13,505 nucleotides of DNA from JADFOJ01 sp041580235 (GCA_041580235.1 JBFGEG010000097.1:1-13505); one strand, 5' to 3'. Shown: positions 6,128 to 12,683, counted from the stretch's first letter. Numbers and translations: made by a program. The notes: generated from the sequence alone by a model not told the origin.

Positions 6128-7570
6128 ATGAGTGAATCCCTCAAGACGTTGCTCTACCTTCTCTGTGCCGCCGGCGTGCTGCTGCTGGCGTGGGTGGCGC
6201 GGCCCGACGTACCGGGGCGCGGCATCGTTGACGACAAGGGCGAGGCGTTCTTTCCCGCATTCGACGATCCCCTGACCGCGGCGGCCCTGGAGATCATCGA
6301 GTTCGACGAGGAGACCGGCACGCCCCAGCCGTTCAAGGTGGCCCGTCACGACGGCGTGTGGTCGATCCCGTCGCACGAGAACTACCCCGCCGACGCGGAG
6401 AACCAGTTCGCCGAGGCAACGGCGGCCATGATCGGCTTGCTCAAGGGCTCCAACGTGAGCGATCGCCCCGCCGACCATGAGCTCTACGGCGTCGTCGACC
6501 CGGGCTCGGCCGGGCCCGGCGCCACCGGCGTCGGCAAACGGATCACGCTCACCGACGCCGGCGGCGGGACGCTCGCCGACCTCATCATCGGCAAGGACGT
6601 CAAGGACTCGCCGGGGCAGCGCTACGTCCGCGTGCCGGGGGTGGACCGCGTGTACCTGTGCGGAATCGACGCCGGCAAGTTCTCGACGGCGTTCGAGGAT
6701 TGGATCGAAAGGGATCTCCTGCAGCTCAGCAGCAACGAAGTCACCGCAGTGGTGATCAACGACTACTCGATCGACGAGATCAACCGCCGACTCATTCAGG
6801 GCGAGACCCTCGAGCTCGCCTACGACGCGACGACCCGCCAGTGGAGCCTGCCCGACCTGGCCGAGGACGAGACGCTCGTGGCCAACCGGCTCAGCGAGCT
6901 GAGCCGGTCGCTGGACGACCTCGAGATCGTCGATGTGCATCGCAAGCCGGCCGGTCTCAGCTCGGAGCTGCGGACCGAGGACGCGCTGCAGCTCGACAAC
7001 GAGGCGGTCCGTTCGCTGCAGAGCCGCGGCTATTTCATCGTCCAGGGCCGCCTGCTCTCCAATGAGGGCGAGACGATCGTGCGGACCGACGACGGCGTGC
7101 AGTACACGCTGCGTTTCGGGGAGATCGCGATGACCCGCGGCGGCGGCGAAGACGAGACGACGGAGGGTACCGACGAGACCTCCGGCGACACCGGCCGCTA
7201 CCTGTTCGTGACCGCCGAGTTCAACCCCGATCTCATCCCCGCTCCGGACATCGTCGAGCTGCCCGACCTTGCCGACCTGGGGATCACCGACGACGACATT
7301 CCCGCCGGCGAGGGCGACGACACGCAACCCTCCCTCGACGAGGCCATGCAGCAGGCGCGGGAAAAGGTCGAGCAGGACAACGCGCGCAAGCAGCAGGAGC
7401 ACCAGCAGAAAATCGACGACGGCCGCCAGCGCGCCCGCGAGCTCAACGCCCGCTTCGCCGACTGGTACTACGTGATCTCTGATCCCGTCTACGGCAAGAT
7501 CCGCCTCCGCCGCAGCGACATCGTCGAGAAGACCGTCAGCGGCGAGGATCAGGCCGGGGACACCGGCTGA
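6128..7570 (+). CDS. DUF4340-type membrane-anchored protein of the Gld-like exporter
   Basis: This is a 480-aa protein with one N-terminal membrane anchor (residues 7-24, LLYLLCAAGVLLLAW) and the rest outside the membrane. The body (about 50-335) fits the DUF4340 pattern: a DGVWSI strand at 75-80, KRITLTDAGGGTLADLIIGK at 137-156, then RYVRVPGVDRVYLC at 165-178 and an FEDWIERDLL stretch at 189-198. Members of this family are commonly encoded beside GldFG-type transporters, which is the context here. It is therefore probably an accessory subunit of the exporter; its biochemical role is not known. Acidic, low-complexity stretches lie at 338-356 and 387-400, followed by a charged Gln/Lys-rich helix (405-440). 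The start lies 6 nt after the preceding stop with the same ACCGCC spacer as the junction before it. A nested hairpin follows the stop codon closely. Confidence 0.78.
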   Translation: MSESLKTLLYLLCAAGVLLLAWVARPDVPGRGIVDDKGEAFFPAFDDPLTAAALEIIEFDEETGTPQPFKVARHDGVWSIPSHENYPADAENQFAEATAAMIGLLKGSNVSDRPADHELYGVVDPGSAGPGATGVGKRITLTDAGGGTLADLIIGKDVKDSPGQRYVRVPGVDRVYLCGIDAGKFSTAFEDWIERDLLQLSSNEVTAVVINDYSIDEINRRLIQGETLELAYDATTRQWSLPDLAEDETLVANRLSELSRSLDDLEIVDVHRKPAGLSSELRTEDALQLDNEAVRSLQSRGYFIVQGRLLSNEGETIVRTDDGVQYTLRFGEIAMTRGGGEDETTEGTDETSGDTGRYLFVTAEFNPDLIPAPDIVELPDLADLGITDDDIPAGEGDDTQPSLDEAMQQAREKVEQDNARKQQEHQQKIDDGRQRARELNARFADWYYVISDPVYGKIRLRRSDIVEKTVSGEDQAGDTG

Positions 7571-7576
7571 GTCGGC

Positions 7577-7632
7577 GGTCACCGCGGCGCAACTCAGGCA
7601 AAGATCGGCCTTTGCAATTTGCGCCGGTCACC
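7577..7632 (+). terminator. Nested stem-loop just after the Gld-like operon
   Basis: GGCGCAA (7586-7592) pairs with TTGCGCC (7619-7625), and GGTCACC (7577-7583) pairs with GGTCACC (7626-7632) at 6 of 7 positions across a 2-nt bulge. Inside, GCAAAG (7598-7603) pairs with CTTTGC (7610-7615) around a 6-nt loop. It begins 6 nt after the operon's last stop codon. No T-run follows, so it is not a textbook intrinsic terminator; it may stabilise the 3' end or act with a termination factor. The rest of the gap to 7785 holds no gene. Confidence 0.45.
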
Positions 7633-7681
7633 AAACGAACGACGGCGACTCCCCGGGCCGGTGTCCGCGCGACCGGCGCGG

Positions 7682-7687
7682 TACCAT
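7682..7687 (+). promoter_or_regulatory. Possible -10 hexamer for the M29-like gene
   Basis: TACCAT is a TAnnAT-type hexamer about 100 nt before the ATG at 7786. No convincing -35 box lies 16-18 nt upstream. A perfect 10-bp palindrome, GTGGCGCCAC (7716-7725), lies downstream of it. This is only suggestive. Confidence 0.2.
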
Positions 7688-7770
7688 ACGCGTCGGTGGG
7701 CGCGAATCGGGAGCAGTGGCGCCACCACGTTCCGAGGAAGGGAGCAGGAGGGTTCGAGGCTCATTTCCAG

Positions 7771-7778
7771 AAAGGAGG
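7771..7778 (+). promoter_or_regulatory. Very strong Shine-Dalgarno of the M29-like gene, in a possible hairpin loop
   Basis: AAAGGAGG lies 7 nt before the ATG at 7786 and is the strongest ribosome-binding site in the window. It falls in the loop between GGCTCA (7758-7763) and TGAGCC (7780-7785), exact reverse complements whose right arm touches the start codon. Confidence 0.75.
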
Positions 7779-7785
7779 CTGAGCC

Positions 7786-8988
7786 ATGAACACACCCCTG
7801 AGGGTAATGGGGCTCGCATTCGGGGTCGTGCTGGTTGGTGTGACCGCCGGCGCGGCTCCGCAAGAGTCAGCGACCACGACGATCGACACGGGCCGCATTG
7901 CGGCCACCATCGTCAACCAATCCGCGGGGATCCGCCCCGGCGAGCTCGTGCTCATCGAGGGCGGCACTCGCGACCAGAAGCTGCTGGAGGATCTCGCGGT
8001 CGAGGTCCGGAAGCTCGGCAGCCACCCGCTTATCGCCATCGGCAGCGATCGCCTGAGCCGCAAGCTGTTCGTTGACGTGGACAAGCGGTTCGACACGCAG
8101 GAGCCGCTGTTCGCCCTGCGACTGGCGGAGATCGTTGATGCCCTGATCACGGTCGACTTCGCTGAGCAGCAGGGGAATTTGGCCCAGATTCCTGCGGCCC
8201 GGCGGGCCGAACGGGCCAAGGCGTTCGAGAAGATCCAGAAGAAGATGCTCGAGCGCGGCGTCGTGCAGGTTCACCTCGGCAACGATCTGTATCCGACAAA
8301 GACCCTGGCCCGGCAGTTCGCGCTGCCCTACGAGAAGCTCTCCGAGATCTTCTGGGCGGGCGTCAACACCAACTACGACAAGCTCCAGGTGATCGGCGCC
8401 GACGTCAAGGCGGCCCTCGCCAAGGGGCGACAGGCCCGGATCACGGCGCCCAACGGGACCGATCTCACCGTCGAGATCGCCGGGCGCCCGATCTTCGTCA
8501 GTGACGGGGTCGTGTCGTCGGAGGATCGCTACGCAGGGGGCCCGGCCTGCCAGGTCTGGCTCCCGGCCGGCGAGGTGTTTCTCACGCCGGTGCCCAAGAC
8601 CGCCGAAGGAACATTCGTCGCCGAGACGTTCTTCTACGAGGGCAGCCGCATCGACGGCCTGACGATGAAGTTCAGCAAGGGCAAGCTGACCTCGATGACC
8701 GCCGACAGCGACATCACGGCCCTCCGGGCGGCGTACGACGCTGCACCCAAGCAGCGTGACTGGTTCGCCGCCATCGACATCGGCATCAATCCCGACGTCA
8801 AGGCCCCGTCGGACAGCCGCCTCGTCAGCTGGATGGGAGCCGGCACGATCAGTGTCGGCATCGGCAGCAACACCTGGGCCGGCGGCGACAACGAGGTGCC
8901 CTACGGTCTCTACGGCCATCTGCTCAACGGCACGTTCACCATCGACGGCAAGAAGGTCGTCGACAAGGGCCGTTTACTCGTGCCGTAG
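7786..8988 (+). CDS. Secreted M29 (thermophilic) aminopeptidase-like protein
   Basis: This is a 400-aa protein with a Sec-type signal peptide (RVMGLAFGVVLVGVTAGAA, probable cleavage after AGA near 23), so it acts outside the cytoplasm. The body resembles M29 metallo-aminopeptidases (AmpS/PepS type). It has an N-terminal Rossmann-like half with RPGELVLIEGG at 50-60. Its catalytic-half signatures are LPAGEVFLTPV (259-269, first metal Glu E263), IGINPD (332-337), GTISVGIG (353-360) and GGDNEVPYGLYGH (366-378). Active M29 enzymes, as I recall them, have Glu, His and His-x-Asp at the last three places; here Ala329, Ser356 and Tyr-Gly-His (376-378) appear to stand there. It may be a divergent or inactive member with another role. 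The start is fixed by AAAGGAGG 7 nt upstream. The gene is monocistronic, with a structured gap before it and a strong terminator after it. Confidence 0.72.
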   Translation: MNTPLRVMGLAFGVVLVGVTAGAAPQESATTTIDTGRIAATIVNQSAGIRPGELVLIEGGTRDQKLLEDLAVEVRKLGSHPLIAIGSDRLSRKLFVDVDKRFDTQEPLFALRLAEIVDALITVDFAEQQGNLAQIPAARRAERAKAFEKIQKKMLERGVVQVHLGNDLYPTKTLARQFALPYEKLSEIFWAGVNTNYDKLQVIGADVKAALAKGRQARITAPNGTDLTVEIAGRPIFVSDGVVSSEDRYAGGPACQVWLPAGEVFLTPVPKTAEGTFVAETFFYEGSRIDGLTMKFSKGKLTSMTADSDITALRAAYDAAPKQRDWFAAIDIGINPDVKAPSDSRLVSWMGAGTISVGIGSNTWAGGDNEVPYGLYGHLLNGTFTIDGKKVVDKGRLLVP

Positions 8989-9020
8989 CTGCGTCTCGCC
9001 ACTGCTCCCGGAATTCAGTC

Positions 9021-9044
9021 AACGCCCGCGGCAACGCGGGCGTT
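9021..9044. terminator. Bidirectional terminator hairpin between convergent genes
   Basis: AACGCCCGCG (9021-9030) and CGCGGGCGTT (9035-9044) form a perfect 10-bp stem with a GCAA (GNRA) tetraloop, followed by GTTGTTG-like T-rich sequence on the plus strand. It lies 32 nt after the M29-like stop codon and 8 nt beyond the convergent GNAT stop, so it can serve both transcription units. Confidence 0.75.
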
Positions 9045-9052
9045 GTTGTACG

Positions 9053-9565
9053 TCAGCACCGGAAGCGACACCCCGCCAGGCTGGGACCGTCCCGCCACTC
9101 GCTCGCCGGGGACGCTGTGAGCTTCGTGAACAGCTCAACATGGCCCACGATGTCCAGGCCGAGCCTGCGGAAGAACCGCAACGCCCGCTCGTTGCGGGCC
9201 ACGGGTCGGACCGACAGATGGCCAACGCCACGCTTGCGGGCGGCATCGATGACCGTCGACGCGAGGCGGCGGCCGAGTCCCGCGCCTCGATACGGGGCGC
9301 TGACCACCACCGGCTCGATCTCGGCCTCGCCGTCGCCGGGAATCAGCCCGGCCAGGCCGACGACCCGTTCGTCGACAACGGCGACCCAGAGGTTGGCCGG
9401 ACCCACCCGCTGCAGGTGCTCGTCGAACTGCCGGCCTGGCGTGTCGCCGCCGATGTGGGGCGCCTGGTAGATCTCGCGGTGCCACTCCGTCAGCTCAATC
9501 CACAACGATCGGCAGCTGTCGAGATCCCCGGTCTGATAGTGTCGTATCGTCTCAGCCTGCTTCAT
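9053..9565 (-). CDS. GNAT family N-acetyltransferase
   Basis: This is a 170-aa acetyl-CoA-dependent N-acetyltransferase fold, probably cytosolic. Motif A is visible: a strand ending IEPVVVSAPYRGAGLG (83-98) with the acetyl-CoA pyrophosphate-binding loop R93-x-x-G96-x-G98, followed by a helix (RRLASTVIDAARKRG). Motif B follows with N125 and the RALRFFRRLGL stretch (127-137) typical of small GNATs. The acceptor substrate cannot be inferred. It is the last gene of the minus-strand cluster, 61 nt after the DinB-fold gene. The gap holds no clear promoter, only a short GC hairpin (GCGGG 9605-9609 with CCCGC 9614-9618). Its ribosome-binding site is weak. The terminator at 9021-9044 lies directly downstream. 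Confidence 0.85.
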   Translation of the reverse strand: MKQAETIRHYQTGDLDSCRSLWIELTEWHREIYQAPHIGGDTPGRQFDEHLQRVGPANLWVAVVDERVVGLAGLIPGDGEAEIEPVVVSAPYRGAGLGRRLASTVIDAARKRGVGHLSVRPVARNERALRFFRRLGLDIVGHVELFTKLTASPASEWRDGPSLAGCRFRC

Positions 9566-9626
9566 GTCGAACTCGAATCCAACCGGCGGCCGGAACCGCC
9601 CGACGCGGGCAGACCCGCCGGGATAC

Positions 9627-10100
9627 TCACCGCGCGAGTTGCCGGTTCGCCGTCTTCAGGAGGCTCATCTGGGCCGCGTGATAGAGCAGGTGCTGAACGT
9701 GACCGTGGAAGTTGTTGTACGCCGAGGTGCCGCCCTCCACCAGCGGCCGGCTCAGCCTCTCTTCGGGAAAGGCGACGACCGCCTTGCGGAGCTGCGCTTC
9801 GCGTCGGGTGAACGCCGCGAGCGTCTCGCGCCACGCGTCCTCGGTCGGCTCGGGTACGGGCGGCCAGTCCTCGGCGGGCATGAGCTCGGTGGCATCGCCC
9901 CCGACTCGCCGCAGCAGGACGGTCTGGGTGCCGGACAGGTGCAGCAGGAGCTCCCAGATGCTGTGCGCGCCGGCGATGGGCCGGGCCGCCGCGGTCGCCG
10001 CGTCAACCCCTTCGAGGATCTCCAGCACGGACGGGCCGTGCCACGCCCCGCCCTCGAAGGCCTGTTTCATCTGCTGGCCGATGCGTTCGGTTTCCTTCAT
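9627..10100 (-). CDS. DinB-fold (four-helix, putative metal-dependent) protein
   Basis: This is a 157-aa protein of the DinB/YfiT-like superfamily, helical bundles with a metal held by three histidines; some members are thiol-dependent transferases. The expected pattern is visible: HSIWELLLHLSG at 46-57 supplies H54, and HGHVQHLLYHAAQ at 132-144 supplies H137 and H141, so the metal triad appears intact. The substrate is unknown. The start codon overlaps the HutF stop as ATGA (10097-10100), so it is in the same operon and its translation is probably coupled. No Shine-Dalgarno beyond coding sequence is needed for this arrangement. A link with histidine degradation is suggested only by position. 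Confidence 0.8.
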   Translation of the reverse strand: MKETERIGQQMKQAFEGGAWHGPSVLEILEGVDAATAAARPIAGAHSIWELLLHLSGTQTVLLRRVGGDATELMPAEDWPPVPEPTEDAWRETLAAFTRREAQLRKAVVAFPEERLSRPLVEGGTSAYNNFHGHVQHLLYHAAQMSLLKTANRQLAR

Positions 10101-11407
10101 GTCGTGATGCTCCTGCGGGACCCGGGCCCCTCACCGTGCACCCACCGGCCGGCCACGCAGGTCGCGGCGACGGCGTCGCCGCCGGCCCCGAAGACCAGCG
10201 TGTCGAGCAGAGTGTCGTCGGTCCATCCCGACAGGGGCGGGGCGTCGAGATCGATCGCGATGAGGTCGGCCGACGCCGCCGCCTCGAGCCGACCCGCGTG
10301 GAGACCAAGCGCCCGGGCGCCGTTGGCGGTGGCGGCCTCCAGAAGGACTGCCGCGGCGTGACCGGCCGCATCGACACAGACGCCACGCGATTCCGTTGAG
10401 AGACGCTGGGCGTATTCCAGCCACCGCATCTCCTCGACGAAGTCGATGCGGGCGTTGGAGTCCGAGCCGAGACAGATGCGGCCGCGTCCGGCGAGGATGC
10501 CGGCCACGTCGGGGATGCCGTCACCAAGGTTCGCCTCGGTGAGCGGGCAGATGCAGACGTTGCCCCCGGCCGCCAGGTAGGGCTCCATGTCCGCGGGGTC
10601 CGTGTGCGTGCAATGAACCGCGCAGAACCGCTCGTCGATGGCCAGACGCTCGTTGAGCAGCGCCATCGGGCGGTGCCCCAGGGCGGCCTCGCACGCCTTG
10701 ATCTCCGCCGGCTGCTCCTCGACGTGCATGTGGAAGACGACCTCCCGCCGGGTGGACTCGTCGTGCAGTGCGACGAGGTCCTCCAGGGGCACGGCCCGGA
10801 TGGAGTGGGCCGCAACCCCGATCGACTGCAACGTCGGGTCGGTCCGTGACGAGAGCCGGTCGAAGTTTGTCCAGTACTCCTGGGGCGACTCGGTGTGAAA
10901 GCGGGACTGGCCTCCCGCCAGGTCCTGGCCGATTCCCCCCGTCTTGTAGTACGTGCACAGCAGGACGAGACGGATCCCGGCGTCCGCCGCCGCCCGCACG
11001 ACCACCTCGTCGAAGGCGTAACCGCGCCCCGACGCGTCGTGATGAACGTAGTGAAACTCCCCCACCGTCGTGATCCCGGCCGCGAGCATCTCGGTGAAGG
11101 CCTGCCGCGACAGGTCGTAGATCGTCGTCTCCTCCATCGACTCCACCAGCTCGTACATCGTGTCCCGCCAGCTCCAGAACGAGCCGCCGCCCCTGGGAAA
11201 CCGCTCGCCCAGGCCGCGGAGTCCGCGCTGGAAGGCGTGCGAATGCGTGTTGACCAGGCCCGGCAGCACCGCCCGCTTCGGCCACGGATCGGCGGCGTCG
11301 GTGGCGGGGCCGACGGCACCGATCCGGCCGTCGTCGATCGTGATCTGCATCCCCCGCTCGAATCGGGTGCCGGTCCAGGTCAGCTCGGGCTGGATGATGA
11401 CGGTCAT
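10097..11407 (-). CDS. hutF: Formiminoglutamate deiminase (HutF)
   Basis: This is a 436-aa amidohydrolase-superfamily enzyme. HutF converts N-formimino-L-glutamate and water to N-formyl-L-glutamate and ammonia in the five-step histidine degradation route. Metal and catalytic motifs are visible: THSHAFQRGLRG at 54-65 (H55, H57), FHMHVEEQ at 225-232, VHCTHTD at 264-270 (H268) and GSDSNARID at 314-322 (D316). The HutF-type wording (SFWSWRDTMYELVESM at 76-91, GEFHYVHHD at 116-124, CPLTEANLGDG at 287-297) distinguishes it from other amidohydrolases such as guanine or chlorohydrolase-type enzymes. The start at 11407 overlaps the stop of the M20 gene as ATGA, and the stop overlaps the DinB start in the same way. 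No hutH, hutU, hutI or hutG is in the window. Confidence 0.88.
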   Translation of the reverse strand: MTVIIQPELTWTGTRFERGMQITIDDGRIGAVGPATDAADPWPKRAVLPGLVNTHSHAFQRGLRGLGERFPRGGGSFWSWRDTMYELVESMEETTIYDLSRQAFTEMLAAGITTVGEFHYVHHDASGRGYAFDEVVVRAAADAGIRLVLLCTYYKTGGIGQDLAGGQSRFHTESPQEYWTNFDRLSSRTDPTLQSIGVAAHSIRAVPLEDLVALHDESTRREVVFHMHVEEQPAEIKACEAALGHRPMALLNERLAIDERFCAVHCTHTDPADMEPYLAAGGNVCICPLTEANLGDGIPDVAGILAGRGRICLGSDSNARIDFVEEMRWLEYAQRLSTESRGVCVDAAGHAAAVLLEAATANGARALGLHAGRLEAAASADLIAIDLDAPPLSGWTDDTLLDTLVFGAGGDAVAATCVAGRWVHGEGPGSRRSITT

Positions 11408-12552
11408 GAGCAGAACCGCTGGACGAGACGCTCGTAGTACGCCCGCGCGCGAGTAAACTCCTCGATGGGCACGAACTCGTTGGGCCGGTGCGCGACCTCG
11501 ATCGAACCGGGTCCGAACAGCACGCACTCGAAGCCGCGTGCGGCCAGGGGCCCCGCGTCGCTGGCGAAGGAGACGCCGACGCTCTGACGCTGGTGCACCA
11601 GATCGCTGACGGCCCGGTTGATCTCCGCGCGGTCGTCGAGCAGCATCGGCGGACTGTTGTTGCACACCTCGACCGTGACATTGCCGTGAGGCTCGCTCTT
11701 GAGCACGGTGTCTCTCACCCACGCCACGGTGGCCTCGGTGTTCATGCCCGGCAGCTCGCGGATGCCAAGCTCCACCACGCACCGGTCAGGCACGACGTTG
11801 ATCGCGGTGCCGCCGCTGATTCGCGACACGTTGAGCACGGGATAGGGCACGGCCGGGAATAACCCGCTCGTGTCACACCGCTTCTGCTTGAAGAGACCCG
11901 CCAGGTTGGCCAGCGACTTGACGATGCGGGCGCCGCTCTCGATGGCGTTGGTCCCCAGGTGGGGCGAGCCGCTGTGGGCCGCTTTGCCCGTCACCGTCAC
12001 CCGCATGGTGAGGTGGCCCTTGTGCAGACGCACGGACCGCAGCGACGTCGGCTCGCCGACCACGACGTTGCGTGGCAGCACCCGGTCGCCGGGCCAGGAG
12101 GCCACGAAATGCTGGGCCCCCAGGGTTCCCAGCTCCTCGTCGTAGGTGAGCAGCAGGGCCAGGGGCTTGCGCAGCGGCGTCGGATCCGCGGCGGCGAAGA
12201 CGTTCATGGCCAGCGCGATCGAGGCCTTCATGTCGCAGGCGCCGCGGCCGACGTAGGTGCCGTCGGTCTCGGTGAGGGTGAACGGGTCGCTGCGCCATTC
12301 GGGCTCCCCGGCGGGGACGACGTCCATGTGGCCGCTGAAGGTCAGCCCTTCACCGCCGCCGTCGGGCCCGGCGACGGCGATGACGTTGGTCTTGGTGCCG
12401 TCGGGGCTCGGCTGACGCGTGATCGTCACCTGCGGCCGGTCGAGGTACTCGCAGATGAAGTCGGCGATGGGCAGGTTGCTGTTGGCGCTGGTCGAGTCGA
12501 AGCCCACCAGCCGGGCGAGGAGATCTTTGTCCGGTAGCACCACGGCACGCAT
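11404..12552 (-). CDS. M20 family deacylase, acetylornithine deacetylase (ArgE)-like
   Basis: This is a 382-aa metal-dependent amidohydrolase of the M20 family, of normal length for ArgE. Motifs: SGHMDVVP at 73-80 (H75 metal, D77), GRGACDMK at 102-109 (bridging D107), YDEELG at 137-142 (base E139, metal E140), GEPTS at 166-170 (E167) and EVAHRPNEF at 352-360 (H355). The dimerisation domain carries AAHSGSPHLG at 191-200. The sequence is close to ArgE, which cleaves N-acetylornithine, though ArgE-type enzymes also accept other N-acyl amino acids. It is the first gene of the operon with hutF, and the ATGA overlap suggests a linked role. The ATG at 12552 has no Shine-Dalgarno. An in-frame GTG at 12543 lies 7 nt after a TAAGAT hexamer and is a credible leaderless start, shortening the protein by 3 residues. 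Confidence 0.85.
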   Translation of the reverse strand: MRAVVLPDKDLLARLVGFDSTSANSNLPIADFICEYLDRPQVTITRQPSPDGTKTNVIAVAGPDGGGEGLTFSGHMDVVPAGEPEWRSDPFTLTETDGTYVGRGACDMKASIALAMNVFAAADPTPLRKPLALLLTYDEELGTLGAQHFVASWPGDRVLPRNVVVGEPTSLRSVRLHKGHLTMRVTVTGKAAHSGSPHLGTNAIESGARIVKSLANLAGLFKQKRCDTSGLFPAVPYPVLNVSRISGGTAINVVPDRCVVELGIRELPGMNTEATVAWVRDTVLKSEPHGNVTVEVCNNSPPMLLDDRAEINRAVSDLVHQRQSVGVSFASDAGPLAARGFECVLFGPGSIEVAHRPNEFVPIEEFTRARAYYERLVQRFCS

Positions 12553-12556
12553 CTTA
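12551..12556 (-). promoter_or_regulatory. Possible -10 hexamer for the M20-hutF operon
   Basis: TAAGAT on the minus strand overlaps the annotated ATG and ends 7 nt before an in-frame GTG at 12543. If it is a -10 element the mRNA would be leaderless and start at that GTG. No -35 box is recognised. Confidence 0.25.
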
Positions 12557-12565
12557 GGGTGGGCG

Positions 12566-12593
12566 TTGATCCGCTGCCGGGGCCGGGTAGCAT
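12566..12593 (+). promoter_or_regulatory. Candidate promoter of the S9 peptidase gene
   Basis: TTGATC at 12566-12571 (4/6 to TTGACA) and TAGCAT at 12588-12593 (4/6 to TATAAT) are separated by 16 nt. It would give a leader of about 85 nt. The -10 falls in the loop of the CCGGGT/ACCCGG inverted repeat (12583-12588 and 12597-12602). Confidence 0.35.
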
Positions 12594-12630
12594 CAGACCC
12601 GGACGCTACGATGACACGCTGATCCTGATG

Positions 12631-12654
12631 GCCGGCCGCGACAACCGGGCCGGC
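12631..12654. repeat. Inverted repeat GCCGGCC / GGCCGGC in the divergent gap
   Basis: GCCGGCC (12631-12637) and GGCCGGC (12648-12654) are exact reverse complements with a 10-nt spacer. They lie in the predicted leader of the S9 peptidase gene and could form a hairpin about 20 nt before its Shine-Dalgarno. Each arm contains a self-palindromic core, common in GC-rich DNA, so chance is possible. Confidence 0.3.
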
Positions 12655-12683
12655 GACCCCTGGCCAAGCCGAAGGGAGCCGAC

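Noticed and set aside
5285..7582. 765-codon open frame on the minus strand, antisense to the GldFG fusion and DUF4340 genes
   Set aside because: It mirrors genes with clear domain content and membrane helices. Its translation is an unpatterned Val/Leu/Asp/His-rich sequence with no motif, which is the usual shadow of GC-biased codons.
7716..7725. Perfect palindrome GTGGCGCCAC in the gap before the M29-like gene
   Set aside because: A single 10-bp GC-rich palindrome with no second copy or flanking pattern in the window is too weak to call an operator.
10521..11681. Long alternative minus-strand frame across hutF
   Set aside because: The overlapping frame encodes all HutF metal motifs, while this one is Arg/Gly/Pro-rich with no motif.
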